Positions 23,213 to 32,786 of a stretch of DNA of 64,000 nt are shown here, piece after piece; position 1 is the stretch's first letter, and each line of letters starts with the position of its first letter. The position numbers and the translations under genes were made by a program. Source of the DNA: Glandiceps talaboti. Lineage: Eukaryota; Hemichordata; Enteropneusta; Spengelidae. The stretch lies in assembly GCF_964340395.1 (NCBI RefSeq), contig NC_135562.1, positions 12,877,043 through 12,941,042 on the forward strand, written 5' to 3'. The notes beneath the pieces were generated by a model. The model was not told the origin of the DNA. It ran no database searches and saw only the letters and a program-made list of their open reading frames with translations.

Positions 23213-25929
23213 GCGATCGATTAGTTGATTGCTTGATTATTTGATTGATTGATTGATTGATTGATGGATTCATAGAGGGGAGAAAAGAGATGCAAATTAA
23301 ATACATGGTATTAAGATAAGAACTAATTTTCTTTTCATAGTGGAATAGACGCCATGCATCAATGGGAGAAACTAAGACGATTCTACAACTTTGCTATGAC
23401 TGAGAACATGAAGTCCCTTCTCAGAAGAAACAAAGATATGTTATTTGGTAATGGAGCTAAAATGTACTATCAGAAAGAAGGAAAGAAAGTACCTGACTAT
23501 GATCTGGATAAAATATTTGAAGCTACAAGTTTGCTTCATATAGATGAGAACTTTACCAGGTGAGTCAAGATTTCATTTTTTTAAGTTTTATATCCAGGCT
23601 CTTTTACATACAGTTAAAATGATGTTGGTTTGGTGTTTCCCTCATGTTACATGACAGTCTTTACACACACTCGGACAACTTCTAATGCAAAAAGATCAAT
23701 TACATAGGTGCCGTGCACAGTGGGAATGTAGAAGTAGTCAAGTTGAAATGTTGATTATCAGTTAGAAATAAATCATTGCAGCCATTGAAATCATCAAGTC
23801 TATGTGTAACTTTTTCATTAGAAGTCTGTTTTTACTGCACTGTGAAAGAATAGCAATGCTTTATCACTGTTCAATGTGATTGGGTAAAGGATCCTGCTGT
23901 GTTGGTTGTGTCTCTGTTGTTGTTAGTCTAGAGTTGAAATATGTCTATCTTTGTGTCAAAAATAAACGTAATCTCCCATAAATGAATGAAACACCAAACC
24001 AACATCATTTTAGCTGTAAGGTATATTTGGGCACAATGTGATGATTGGGATATCTCATTTGCTCTTATCATGATAGCATACCTCTGAGAGAACACCATGA
24101 CGTGTAAGCACAAAAGTGGCATACTTGGGCTATATGCAGTAGTAGTTGTGGGGTTCTCTGCAGTCACACTTATTGTCAGCATAAAACTACGCAAACAAGA
24201 TTTCAAAATTGAAGTAGTTACCGAGATGCTATCAAATCATATGTAAGTCAGTAACAGTAATCAAATGTACAAAAGCCAGAAATAGGTGTGACAGGATTTT
24301 CCATTGAAATGCAAGTTCTAGTTTATGTAATTTATATTCTGTTGGCTCTATTTTTTGGTCAACAGACACAAATAGGTCTACATGAAATAACATCCTGTGT
24401 TCATTCTGACACAATGAAATTTGTAACATCACAAAAATTGCTCTCTTTTTTTATCATTTCAGAAAAATGGCTTGTTATAATTCCGTTGAAGATTTCTATA
24501 GAGGTGCAAGCTCCTGTTCTTACATTCCAAATGTAGGTGTACAAATTATTAGAAATTTACAACCCATAAAACCAAAAGTAAAGAATTTGCCGTATGTACC
24601 ACAATCATTTATAGCATCCATATCAAGTGTAAAAGTATACTGTTTCATTTGCTAATTGACCACATTAGAAAGGCCACATGCTAGGCTTGTAAATGAACCA
24701 TTGAATTGAAACTGTATACTTTTACACTTGATATGAATGCTAAAACTATTGTAGCACATAGAGAAAGTGCTTTACATCATTGTTATTCATTGTAAATTTG
24801 GGAAAATATTCGCTTTGTCAGCATTACAAAGTAGTATCATCGTTTCATCAATGTGTGGTTTCGACACTAACATTCAATTTAAAGTGGCCATATGGATGAA
24901 AAGTGGATTGTTAATTTTTATTTTCCATTAATAAAAAAACCTATGTTTTCTAATTTAAAAAAAACATGGAACAAACAACGTAGACGAAATGACTGTAAAT
25001 TGCAAAAATCTATTTTTAAAAATGTGTAAAATGTTTTGTCATTGTACATAAGGGAAGTGAGATCTATTTTTTAACATGTGTAAAATGTTTTTCAGTGTAT
25101 ATACAGGAAGTGAAATTTATTTTCTTTAAATGTGTAAAATGTTTGTCATTGTACATAAAGGAAGTGATTTGAAAATAAACAGGATGAACAGAAATAATCA
25201 CTTTGTTATATCTAGTCAGAACATGTATCTTTCACTTCCCCATATATTGAAAAACTACCATTTATGAATTATAATTAGTTGGATTTCTTGTTTCCGTGAC
25301 AGACCACGTCATTAAAGGGGCACAAGCTGAGTTTATATTTTTTGGGCGAGATTTATGTCGTGTATTTATAAGTCACTCAATTATTCTACTTACTTAAATA
25401 TATCACTTCCAATTGACTGAACTCAAGACTGGGATTAAGATATAACATATAGACAATCCGATGACATAATTTATGGTCCATACCAAAAAATATTGAGGAA
25501 TCCATACTGTTCTCACAATGCCAGAAGGTAATTGTGATGTCATAGAAGATATGCATCAACATCAATATTATACTAGAATAATTTTATATAAGTATTTTCA
25601 CATAAGTAAATATTTATATTGTGTCACTTTAATAAAGAAATGTTCTTACATTCATAGTTTTTCATCGTTTTCAGATTCAGATTCCGTTGATGGTTCTGAA
25701 TGCAGAGGATGATCCATTGATACCTCTCAAAGCGTATGATATTCCCAAGAAACATGCACAGACAGTGAACAATTCCATCTTTGTTACGACTAAGCATGGC
25801 GGCCATCTTGGATATTTCGAAGGTGGTGTTGTGTTTTCAAACACTGTAACCTGGCTTGATAGAGTAATTATTGAGTACCTCGATGCCGTGGTTGATATGG
25901 ATACCAGACAGGATGAACTCTCTGATTAG
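14490..25929 (+). CDS. ABHD2: ABHD2-like monoacylglycerol lipase (seven exons, complete)
   Basis: Encodes a 409-residue alpha/beta hydrolase of the ABHD1/2/3 family. The human ABHD2 protein is 425 residues and is described as a membrane monoacylglycerol lipase. Visible features are an N-terminal hydrophobic anchor (about residues 3-20), the YIPTLLWGKSGHFQT motif (residues 53-67), the nucleophile elbow GFSMGGN with Ser195, the acid in NAEDDPL (Asp338) and the base in HGGHLGYFEG (His369). The 31-residue Asp-His spacing equals that of human ABHD2 as I recall it. I chose the ATG at 14490 because it has a good context (ACCATGG) and gives the usual short N-terminus before the anchor; an in-frame ATG at 14418 would add 24 residues. 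All six introns are GT-AG and phases match. Orthology to ABHD2 rather than ABHD1/3 rests on remembered sequence and is likely, not proven. Confidence 0.93.
14648..16499. other. ABHD2-like intron 1
   Basis: Contains the 54-bp minisatellite (15297-15955) and a direct repeat of about 65 bp (16262-16326 and 16366-16431, each with ACACTGCTCCC and TTCAACTGAGAAA). Nothing else recognised. Confidence 0.8.
15297..15955. repeat. Minisatellite, 54-bp unit, about 12 copies
   Basis: The unit begins CTAGACTACCAAATTAGCAG and contains AGTCCAGGACATATAGACTA and AAACATTGTAT. CTAGACTACC recurs at exactly 54-bp steps (for example 15350 and 15404). Copies differ at a few sites such as CATATAG/CACATAG and ACTACC/ACTACT. 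Although 54 is divisible by three, the unit contains stops, so it is not coding. Confidence 0.95.
16500..16675 (+). CDS. ABHD2: ABHD2-like exon 2
   Basis: Residues 53-111, with YIPTLLWGKSG and MPDGATCTFDVFD, both typical of the family. Acceptor CATTTCAG, donor GTAAGT. Confidence 0.92.
17118..17574. repeat. Long (TATG)n microsatellite
   Basis: About 455 bp of nearly pure TATG with GTGT interruptions. It keeps several frames open on both strands simply because the four-base unit has no stop in those phases. Confidence 0.97.
17922..18068. repeat. (ATGT)n/(GTGC)n microsatellite
   Basis: Compound tetranucleotide run with GTGT, GCGT and ATGT blocks. Confidence 0.95.
18118..18405 (+). repeat. Dispersed repeat family D, copy 1
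   Basis: Colinear with 43422-43720 in the same orientation. Shared landmarks are GTTATTACAATGGA, ACACTGCTTGACCAAA, TTTTGTGGTACTAGAAAAT and CACAGCTGTATGAAGTATAA. Ends and class are unknown. Confidence 0.7.
19403..19570 (+). CDS. ABHD2: ABHD2-like exon 3
   Basis: Residues 112-167, including APGIGNSSE (oxyanion-side strand) and YIRTFVDYSRSHGYR, then AVLNHLGAL. Acceptor TTTATTGCAG, donor GTAAGT. Confidence 0.93.
19649..19692. repeat. (GTTT)n microsatellite
   Basis: Simple tetranucleotide run. Confidence 0.95.
19728..19960 (+). mobile_element. MITE-2, partial copy
   Basis: Resembles the left half of the elements at 26016-26382 and 44411-44760: GTAGCTGTAA, GACAACCATCAATA, GAAAATTGTTAAA, AATTAGACTTTGTACAT. 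The right end is missing. Confidence 0.6.
21563..21716. mobile_element. Foldback MITE-4, copy 1
   Basis: Left end CTGCTAGACCT, right end CTCGCAGCAAGAT, with GCGAACTTCGTTCGC inside. Same organisation as 22173-22284. No coding capacity. Confidence 0.55.
22173..22284. mobile_element. Foldback MITE-4, copy 2
   Basis: Left end CTAGCTGCTAGACCT, right end GTCTAGCAGCAAGAC, with GCGAACTTCGTCGGGAG inside. A further left end (GAGCTGCTAGACC) is at about 22738. Confidence 0.6.
22532..22715 (+). CDS. ABHD2: ABHD2-like exon 4 (nucleophile exon)
   Basis: Residues 168-228. Contains the nucleophile elbow GFSMGGN (Ser195) and CGVSLCQGYEL. The exon ends TTTA before GTAAGT, so reading through the donor would give an immediate TAG. 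Confidence 0.93.
22716..23340. other. ABHD2-like intron 4
   Basis: Holds a (TTGA)n microsatellite near its 3' end and otherwise nothing recognised. Confidence 0.8.
23155..23272. repeat. (GATT)n microsatellite
   Basis: Run of TTGA/GATT with a few substitutions. The SINQ-repeat frame on the minus strand is an artefact. Confidence 0.95.
23341..23559 (+). CDS. ABHD2: ABHD2-like exon 5
   Basis: Residues 229-301, including QWEKLRRFYNF and ATSLLHIDENFTR, the cap region typical of ABHD2. Acceptor TTTTCATAG, donor GTGAGT. Confidence 0.93.
23560..24462. other. ABHD2-like intron 5
   Basis: No element recognised beyond weak internal direct and inverted similarities (ACCAAACCAACATCATTTTA at 23994 is nearly complementary to AAATGATGTTGGTTTGGTGT near 23618). 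Confidence 0.6.
24463..24532 (+). CDS. ABHD2: ABHD2-like exon 6
   Basis: Residues 302-325 (KMACYNSVEDFYRGA, then CSYIPN). A 70-nt exon. The donor GTAGGT is less standard than the others, but the join restores the family alignment (SYIPN-IQIPLM). Confidence 0.85.
24600..24755. mobile_element. Foldback element in ABHD2-like intron 6
   Basis: The arms AGCATCCATATCAAGTGTAA (from 24613) and TTACACTTGATATGAATGCT (to 24742) pair with one mismatch. Pairing extends to about 35-50 bp, with a loop of about 60 bp. Starts 68 bp after the exon 6 donor. Confidence 0.65.
24879..25200. mobile_element. MITE-1 remnant with internal triplication
   Basis: Left end TTTAAAGTGGCCATATGGAT is the MITE-1 terminus. 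Inside, ATGTGTAAAATGTTT recurs three times at about 57-bp spacing (25018-25165). The right terminus was not found. Confidence 0.5.
25675..25929 (+). CDS. ABHD2: ABHD2-like exon 7 (terminal)
   Basis: Residues 326-409 and TAG. Carries the catalytic acid (NAEDDPL, Asp338) and His369 in HGGHLGYFEG. Two in-frame acceptors exist (25674 and 25680). The first keeps the family length between SYIPN and PLMV. Confidence 0.93.
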   Translation: MQIPLMVLNAEDDPLIPLKAYDIPKKHAQTVNNSIFVTTKHGGHLGYFEGGVVFSNTVTWLDRVIIEYLDAVVDMDTRQDELSD

Positions 25930-26015
25930 ACGAATATTTAACAGGGTAAAAAATTGTTTACAAAGGATGTGCTTTTTACCAAGGGTATTTCAATTCAAAG
26001 GGTCTATCAGGAACA

Positions 26016-26382
26016 TTAAAGCTGCCCTAGCTGTAACTTGAGTAGTATTTTTTGCGATTAGACAGCCAACAATATGTTAATTGAAAAGTGTTAAAATAGA
26101 CATAATTAGACATTGATATGATGATTAGAGATCAACTTTATCTATACGTAGTACTGTAAGATTAAAACCGTGATCACGTTGAGGGCGCTGTTTTTAAGGT
26201 ATGGACCTAAAAAAAAAAATTTTTTTTTTAGATTTAGTGTTACCATATTATAAGTAGAGCTACACAAATATGTTTATCCACAGGTGAGTCAATACTGTGC
26301 AAGGTGTACGATATGAGTAAATTGTTACATCAAACAAAACAGTTTCAAAAAATTGTTCCAGTTGCAGATAGTGCAGCTTTAA
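26016..26382 (+). mobile_element. MITE-2, TTAA-ended, copy 1
   Basis: The ends TTAAAGCTGCCCTAGCTG and GATAGTGCAGCTTTAA are inverted, and each carries TTAA, the target site of piggyBac-like and some other DNA transposons. Related to 44411-44760 and 19728-19960. About 367 bp, no open frame. It begins 86 bp after the ABHD2-like stop and is probably part of the 3' untranslated region. Confidence 0.7.
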
Positions 26383-28042
26383 ACTGACTTTTCTCTAACG
26401 TGCACTTAGCTCTATTGATAGCACTACTCAGTGTTTACACGCACATGACATTTAGTATAAATACCTGCTTTAATATCACTGTTACTAATTCACAGAGGAT
26501 GTTATTTAGATGTATGTATATCAAACGTATATAGCAGGTGTCACCACTAGATGGCACTATTTACTTCAAAGGTCTTTTCAACATAGATGTGTAATAATTG
26601 TCACTAGAGGGCGCACTTCCAATTGTAATGTAGAATTCCATTGTATCAAAAGTATTCAGAAAGGGTGCTATTTCTTAAAACGTCTTGCGGAATTGTTCAC
26701 TTGATACTTAGTAAAGTTGTTGTCGAACACACCATTTTATTCATAAATCGGATGAAATTCAGGTCAATTTCTTTTTCCTATGTTATTAACATAATGATGG
26801 AAAGTTATGAAATGCTCACATCCCGAATAAATTCAGTTAACTGTTACAGGAAACAGTTACACACTTCATAGACATTTTTTTCTAAAGAACCATCATGTGA
26901 GGGCGCCATGTAAGTTAGGGAAAAGGAAGGTTAAATATTTCCTCAACACAGATACCAACAGTTTGGCAGTACATGAAGAAATGAAACAATACATGTGAAG
27001 AACCTCGACTCGGGGAAAGGGCAGTACCGATCTGGACAATCAAAGGTGAGACGTATAGTGCCAATGGAGGCAGCGGAAAGCCTGTTGACGGCAGAATGAA
27101 GCCTGTTTGAAAGGGGGGGAGGGAGGTGTTCATGGTTTTGTCTTTGTTCTGCACATACTGCACTATTACAACACGATACAGTATCTTAATTTCTGTGGCT
27201 GGCCTCAGAAACTTCGCATGTTACATTTTGTAGAACTTTAATATGTTATTTTTACTTTGTTATTGTTAAGTTATTGTAACATTCATTTACAAAAATTTTT
27301 AAATTCAGGCGATTGAGGATTTTGAATTTTGATTTATGTTGGGGAAATAAGGAAATAACAAATTCAAAACCCCCATCTGCATGGATTCCAGGCTAGGTCA
27401 TAGCACAAACTTTTGGACTTTAACACATGGCTATGAGGGGTTATATCATCTAAAACCAAGTTATAATTTTTTTTTTGTATTTGTTCCCCCTCCCCCCCCC
27501 CCCAAAAAAAAAAAGATCCACGAGAGAGGATGCAGGAAGTAGCCAATATGCCATCCCAACTGAGCATGCTCAGAAGCAAAGGACTAGGGAATTCAAATTA
27601 TTTTAGTACCTAATCTTGGGTGATTATCAGGACATTAACCCCCACCCACCCCCACCCACCCATCCACAAGGGTTAAGGTTACCAACCTTAGATAATTTGT
27701 GGTTTAATAGAAACAATGTAACAGATTGTTGATAACAATGCTTGATTCATCTGTACAATGAAAGAATACCAAATTGCCCATAATGCACCATTCAAAATGG
27801 CTGACGTCATCTCCCTGTATCCAATTACTAATTTCAAACTTGGTGTAAAGATGAGGCCTCTCAATGAACATATACATATGAAATTTTCTAAGAGTATATT
27901 CCAAATTTGTTTATTCGTGTTTTTTTTTATTTATTTATTTTTTCATGAAGGAACTCAATTTGTTCTAAATAGAGACCAATGTATGTATACATACATACAG
28001 ACCAATATTTAAATACCGATATGATTATTATGTTCTAGAGAT

Positions 28043-28412
28043 TTAAATGGCTATATAAATGATGAAGATTGGATATTTATTTTGGAGTTTTTATTCATAA
28101 AAATCAATTTTATCATGGCTTCCTACTTGAAAAAAATCAATGTGAAAGAACATAAGTCCTTGTTTGTCACTCAATAAATGGCAACAGATTAATATATGAG
28201 TAAAATCTTTGTTTTATTGCATGTACAATAACAAACATTTTAAACGTTTTTTTTTTAGTTTTTTGCAATGTGTTTAGTTACAAACACAGACTTTGTCAAT
28301 CAATGAATGTTGTTTCATATTGATTTTACAAGTAGGACGCCATCATAAAATTGTTTTATAAAATTAAAAAAAATAAATAAATACCCAATCCTCATTCACA
28401 TGGCCACTTCAA
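28043..28412. mobile_element. MITE-1, copy 2 (decayed)
   Basis: Colinear with 43776-44140: CTACTTGAAAAAA, AAGTCCTTGTTTGT, ACTCAATAAAT, AACAAACATTTT, TTGTTTTATAAA, AATAAATACCC. The ends TTTAAATGGCTATAT and CATGGCCACTTCAA are mutated versions of the family termini. Confidence 0.65.
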
Positions 28413-29519
28413 CTGGATAACATATTTGAAAAATTCAAGAACTGAAAATCAAACTATTTGTAAAAATATAGTTTTTTCATAGAATATTGTTTTAAGAATT
28501 TATTATAATATACACACATTTAGTAAGTTCACATTAATGTGTTTATGAAGTCGGATCCAGGGACCACTTTTTTTGAAATTTGGGTAATATGCTTAATAAA
28601 GCATATTAAGAACATATTTACCTTTATTTGGGGTTTTTTGAAAATATTTTTGAAAACACGTGATATCAATCATTTTCTTGGGTATGTTTGCAGTGTATTT
28701 GCCTCTTTTGATAAAACCTGGTTGGATGTTTTGCATAATTCTAGAAGACTAGTTTTATGTTCCAAATATTTCAAATAATTCAGTTTTTGAAGCAGGTGTA
28801 CTCTAACTTTTTTATTATTTTCTGTTCACACAGATATTGCATCGTTGTACAGATTTTATTTGAACTTGCATGTTTTGTAAATTTTTACTTTTTAGTTTTC
28901 ATTCCAAAAAAAAATATTGGTACGTTCATACTTTTCTACTGCCCTTGTGGAGGAAACTTAATTTTCAATGTATGCCTGAAAAGTTGGCACAAGAGTGATA
29001 ATCAGATTTCAAATGACCTTTGACATGTTCTGTGGTGTCAGAGAGTGTCAGCATCACATTCGATGCACTTTCGTAGTCTTCAATGTGCATGAGGCCAGGA
29101 GTCTTGCCTTTCATTCACTTAATTGTTGCGTAAATTAACATATTAGTTAGACAAAACGATTAGCATAAGAATACTTGCCGTTTTTAGTTCATTACATTTG
29201 CAGGCCAATCTATGGTTGCCATGAGATTGGGCATCGCCCAAACTTTTTTGGATGTGATGTTGAATCTGATGCTGCAATGAGAATCAGTTTTCACCTGACT
29301 TCCAAAACTCATTCTGATTCTGATGCCAACTTTACAGTCATTTTTAAAAGCAGGTGTATACATACTACTATGGAAATCAAGCTATATGCAAACTAAAATC
29401 ATCATCATCATAAACCACTTAAGCCTCGTTTACAGCACCGTCTAAGAGGCACCATCGTTATTTTGCAGTGTCGCGGAAGAAATAACAGCTTTTGTTTGGG
29501 AGAATGACTAAAATAGAGA

Positions 29520-29690
29520 AAGCCAAACTATTTTTCCAACATGTTGATATAACCTAGCAACGGACATTGATTTAATTAAAGTCACAGCTGAGTGGTGTCT
29601 CTGATAAGTCTTCCGCAAGTGGCCACACATTCAAGTTCATTCAGTTTTTTTTACACTATCTTAATTACAGGTTGGTTATAGCCATATCAA
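29520..29690. repeat. Dispersed fragment of the copy A/C family
   Basis: Shares ACATGTTGATATAA, TGTCTCTGATA, TTCATTCAGT and CTATCTTAATTACAG with 1430-1585 and 8340-8490. Confidence 0.6.
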
Positions 29691-30279
29691 CAGCTCACTG
29701 CCATCACCCACTTTGCATAATCTACCATACACAACAACAGTAGTAATAGTTTATATCTATCCTAGTTTGACGATAGTTGGATTGCCATAGTAGTATCACC
29801 TTGTCACCATGTTACATTGCATTACAACACACGTTTTTGCTTTCCAATGTTAAACTTAAGAAGTTGTACATTTATTTATCAGTGAGTAATATGGGATACA
29901 AGGTTATCAGATTATAGATACAGACATTTTTATTTCTGCAATATTGTAATATTTTACAGTCAGTTTCCATCTATTAAGTATTTTTGTTGAAAGTTGCATG
30001 GTTGGTAACGTTTACAAGTATTAAAAGTGCAATTTAAGGTATATAAAATCAATTAAAAAAAAGTTATGAAAAATTTCAAATTTCTGTGTATACACTTGTC
30101 TGCTCCTATGTTATTATCACTTACAAGCTTTTCGCGTGCATTTCAACTTCAGATTCCCAAAATCAAGCCATTTCTTGCATATTATGCTATTTGTAGACAC
30201 TCTGTGGTATTAATGTGTGGTCATGTTCTTTCAAATCTTGTGCAAAGATGATACAGTACAAGGGACAACGATGGTAGGT

Positions 30280-30380
30280 TTTGGTAGTCTGTATACCATG
30301 TCAGGGCGCCCTCACACATTGGCCAACCCAAGATCCGACCGTTGAGGGCGGTACGACATGACGTTCCCTGCCGTCTATAT
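30280..30380. repeat. GTAGTCTGTA foldback, copy 1
   Basis: GTAGTCTGTATACCATGTC with a later GACATGACG...GTCTATA forms a weak hairpin. It shares the GAGGGCGG core with 31450-31516. Confidence 0.4.
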
Positions 30381-30908
30381 TATTACAAATCAGTTATCGC
30401 AATTGTCAGTGGACATTCATGCTTTGATTAAATCCAAATTTCGTAATCCCCTGAAGAATATACAAATTACCGTGCATTTTTAAAAAAATGAGGCTATCAG
30501 TATTCTTTCCTCAATTCAGGTTGTCCAAAATGGTAGATTGTATAAAGTCGTGATTGTCATTGATATCCAAATAGTTCAAACTGAGATTATTGACAATGCG
30601 GTTTTATATAATATTGGCACAGTAAGAAAATTCAAGGTTTGCAAAATCGTTTCCCACAATAATTGTTTGGATGGCGGTTGGGAAGAACTTGCATGTGTGT
30701 TATTAGAGCTCCAAATATCTCCCCTTTATGCGGGGCGTTTTTAGGCGATGAATAAGGGTTATCTGTCTGAAAGTTGACAACTGACAGTTTTAATACGTGA
30801 CACATCAACAAAAGAATTTATACTTTAATTGTTGAGGGCAGTAGACTAAATAGCCAAAGTTAAAAACTTTATGGATTAGTGTTTATTGACACGGTCCATG
30901 TAAATACT

Positions 30909-30985
30909 CACACACACATACATACATACATACATACATACATACATACATACATACATACATACATACATACATACATACATAC
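30909..30985. repeat. (CATA)n microsatellite
   Basis: Tetranucleotide run followed by CCCA- and CA-rich sequence. A short (GACA)n run follows at about 31101-31124. Confidence 0.95.
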
Positions 30986-31449
30986 ACACCCACCCACCCA
31001 CCCCATCCCCCCCCCACAAACACACACACACACCCGCACATATCGACACACCGACAAATAGACACATATACTCACATCAGAGAGGCAGACCGCAGACACG
31101 GACAGACAGACAGACAGACAGACAGAGACAAACAGAAATTAAAAGAAATGCATGGAATTCTTCATATGATACGGTTACAAACACAAAGTTTCTTTTATTT
31201 TTTCCCAAATTTGTCCGATTACATCGTTAACATGTACCTTATTATGTAATTAACTAAACACAACACAACACAACACAAGACATATAAATGCCCTTCAGAT
31301 ACACATAAATGCATAACGTAAACAAACCCACAAAATATATATTCTGTAAATGCTATTTTTTTCACAAACAGGAAAATGCCAGTTCATGTAAATTTCTGTA
31401 TATAATACCATTTGCACGTAATTCAAGTTAACATTTAATTTCATTCAAT

Positions 31450-31516
31450 GTAGTCTGTAAGGTACCCCATGACGGGGCGGTGAGGGCGGAACGACACGAC
31501 GTATCTTACAGTCTAC
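31450..31516. repeat. GTAGTCTGTA foldback, copy 2
   Basis: Ends GTAGTCTGTAAGGTAC and GTATCTTACAGTCTAC are inverted repeats with two mismatches around a GC-rich core. About 65 bp. Confidence 0.5.
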
Positions 31517-32286
31517 ATACAATGCTGCGTCCAGTTTTCATCGGAAATATTAATTGGTTAACTTCTAAGAAAATCGCAAAAACATATCACACATAGTTAT
31601 CATGGTGAAGATTCAATATTATATTCAGGGTTTAAGTTTTTTCAACAAGAAATTCCAATAGTATGAACAAGATTATTTTTTTACACAGTTCTTTAAAACA
31701 TAATACCATAATACTGTTATATACTGTACAACAAAATTACTCCTGGTCCTACTACTGAACTGACAACGACCAAACATTTCCCTCTTAAATTTATGCGAAG
31801 AAGATTCTCTCTTTTTGAAAGTCAAACTATTTGGCACATAATTCTACACTTTGTAAGATAAAAAAATGATGGAAAAGTTATTGTTCGCAAACTTTAATTG
31901 TCCCACTGTACGTTCGATGGTTTTACGTGTACATGAACACGCATGTCCATTCCTTATGGTGACTCTGAGTTTATCGATATATGAAACAAAATCCCAAGAC
32001 CACATAAAGTTGCCCGGATACAGACTTGAGTTCTGCCTGTGTGACCCGGCTGCGTGTGCGCTAATCAACTATGTGGTTACTACGACATTCGGTTTAACAC
32101 AGGTTGAACTATGCATCCTGCCATTTGCACATCGAAGACATGTAACAATATAACAATATCATACTTACTCACGCCCCCCCCCCCCCTTTCCGTACATGAT
32201 TCCATCTCCAAGTATACCGAGTGCATACTTGGAGTAAGCTTATATTTTTGTATTTCAATTCTGAAATATCACAAACTGGATAACAT

Positions 32287-32292
32287 TTTATT
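32287..32292 (-). terminator. Candidate poly(A) signal of the Roco gene
   Basis: AATAAA on the minus strand, about 360 nt after the TGA at 32653. It is a plausible signal, but the hexamer is frequent in AT-rich DNA. Confidence 0.4.
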
Positions 32293-32652
32293 GGGTTGCA
32301 TGTAAGGTAAATATATATGTGTATCGCGATAATGTGACCAGTAGGTGTTTCTTCCGACTCTATTGCCTCAGTAAAATGTTGCAGCATTTTTCGCCAGCCT
32401 GCTGATGGCATATTAAACGAAAAGTAAAATTGCCGTAAAATGACCTGTAGTTTGACGATGATGCTGCTGAGGGTTGAATCGGTGCCAATGCAATGCATAT
32501 ATGTTGTTGGAAACTTGGAATCCTTGTCAATGTACATGTCACAGGTATTGACATGAATTCCCATAAAAGTATCCGGTGGAAGTCACAGAGAGCCCGCGGT
32601 GCAGTATGGGTAACCGGGACTAAGGACGGCATGGATTCCAGACCATCACACA

Positions 32653-32786
32653 TCACATGCTGTAACCAACATTGACAGTAGACTGGGGACCCGTTTGTAT
32701 GACGTAAGCACCTGATCCACGAACGTCAGCTCTGTTTACTGTGCCGGATGATGGAAGAACTACAGCACCAGTTATAGGTGACGGGT
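32653..32786 (-). CDS. Roco exon 3 (terminal)
   Basis: Residues 835-878 ending GPQSTVNVGYSM. Acceptor CTTTCCAACAG. The frame joins exon 2 at phase 1 to make an Asp codon. Confidence 0.75.

Larger units (their letters stand above)
24533..25674. other. ABHD2-like intron 6
   Basis: Contains the foldback at 24600-24755 and a MITE-1 remnant (from 24879) with a triplicated internal segment at 25018-25165. No exon seen. Confidence 0.7.
25930..32652. other. Intergenic region between the ABHD2-like and Roco genes
   Basis: The two genes converge here, so both 3' untranslated regions lie inside. No further gene was recognised. It holds MITE-2 and MITE-1 copies, a CATA microsatellite and two small foldbacks. 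Canonical AATAAA occurs on the + strand at 26826, and ATTAAA at 26015 at the edge of the MITE-2 copy. Which one serves ABHD2 cannot be told. Confidence 0.55.
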
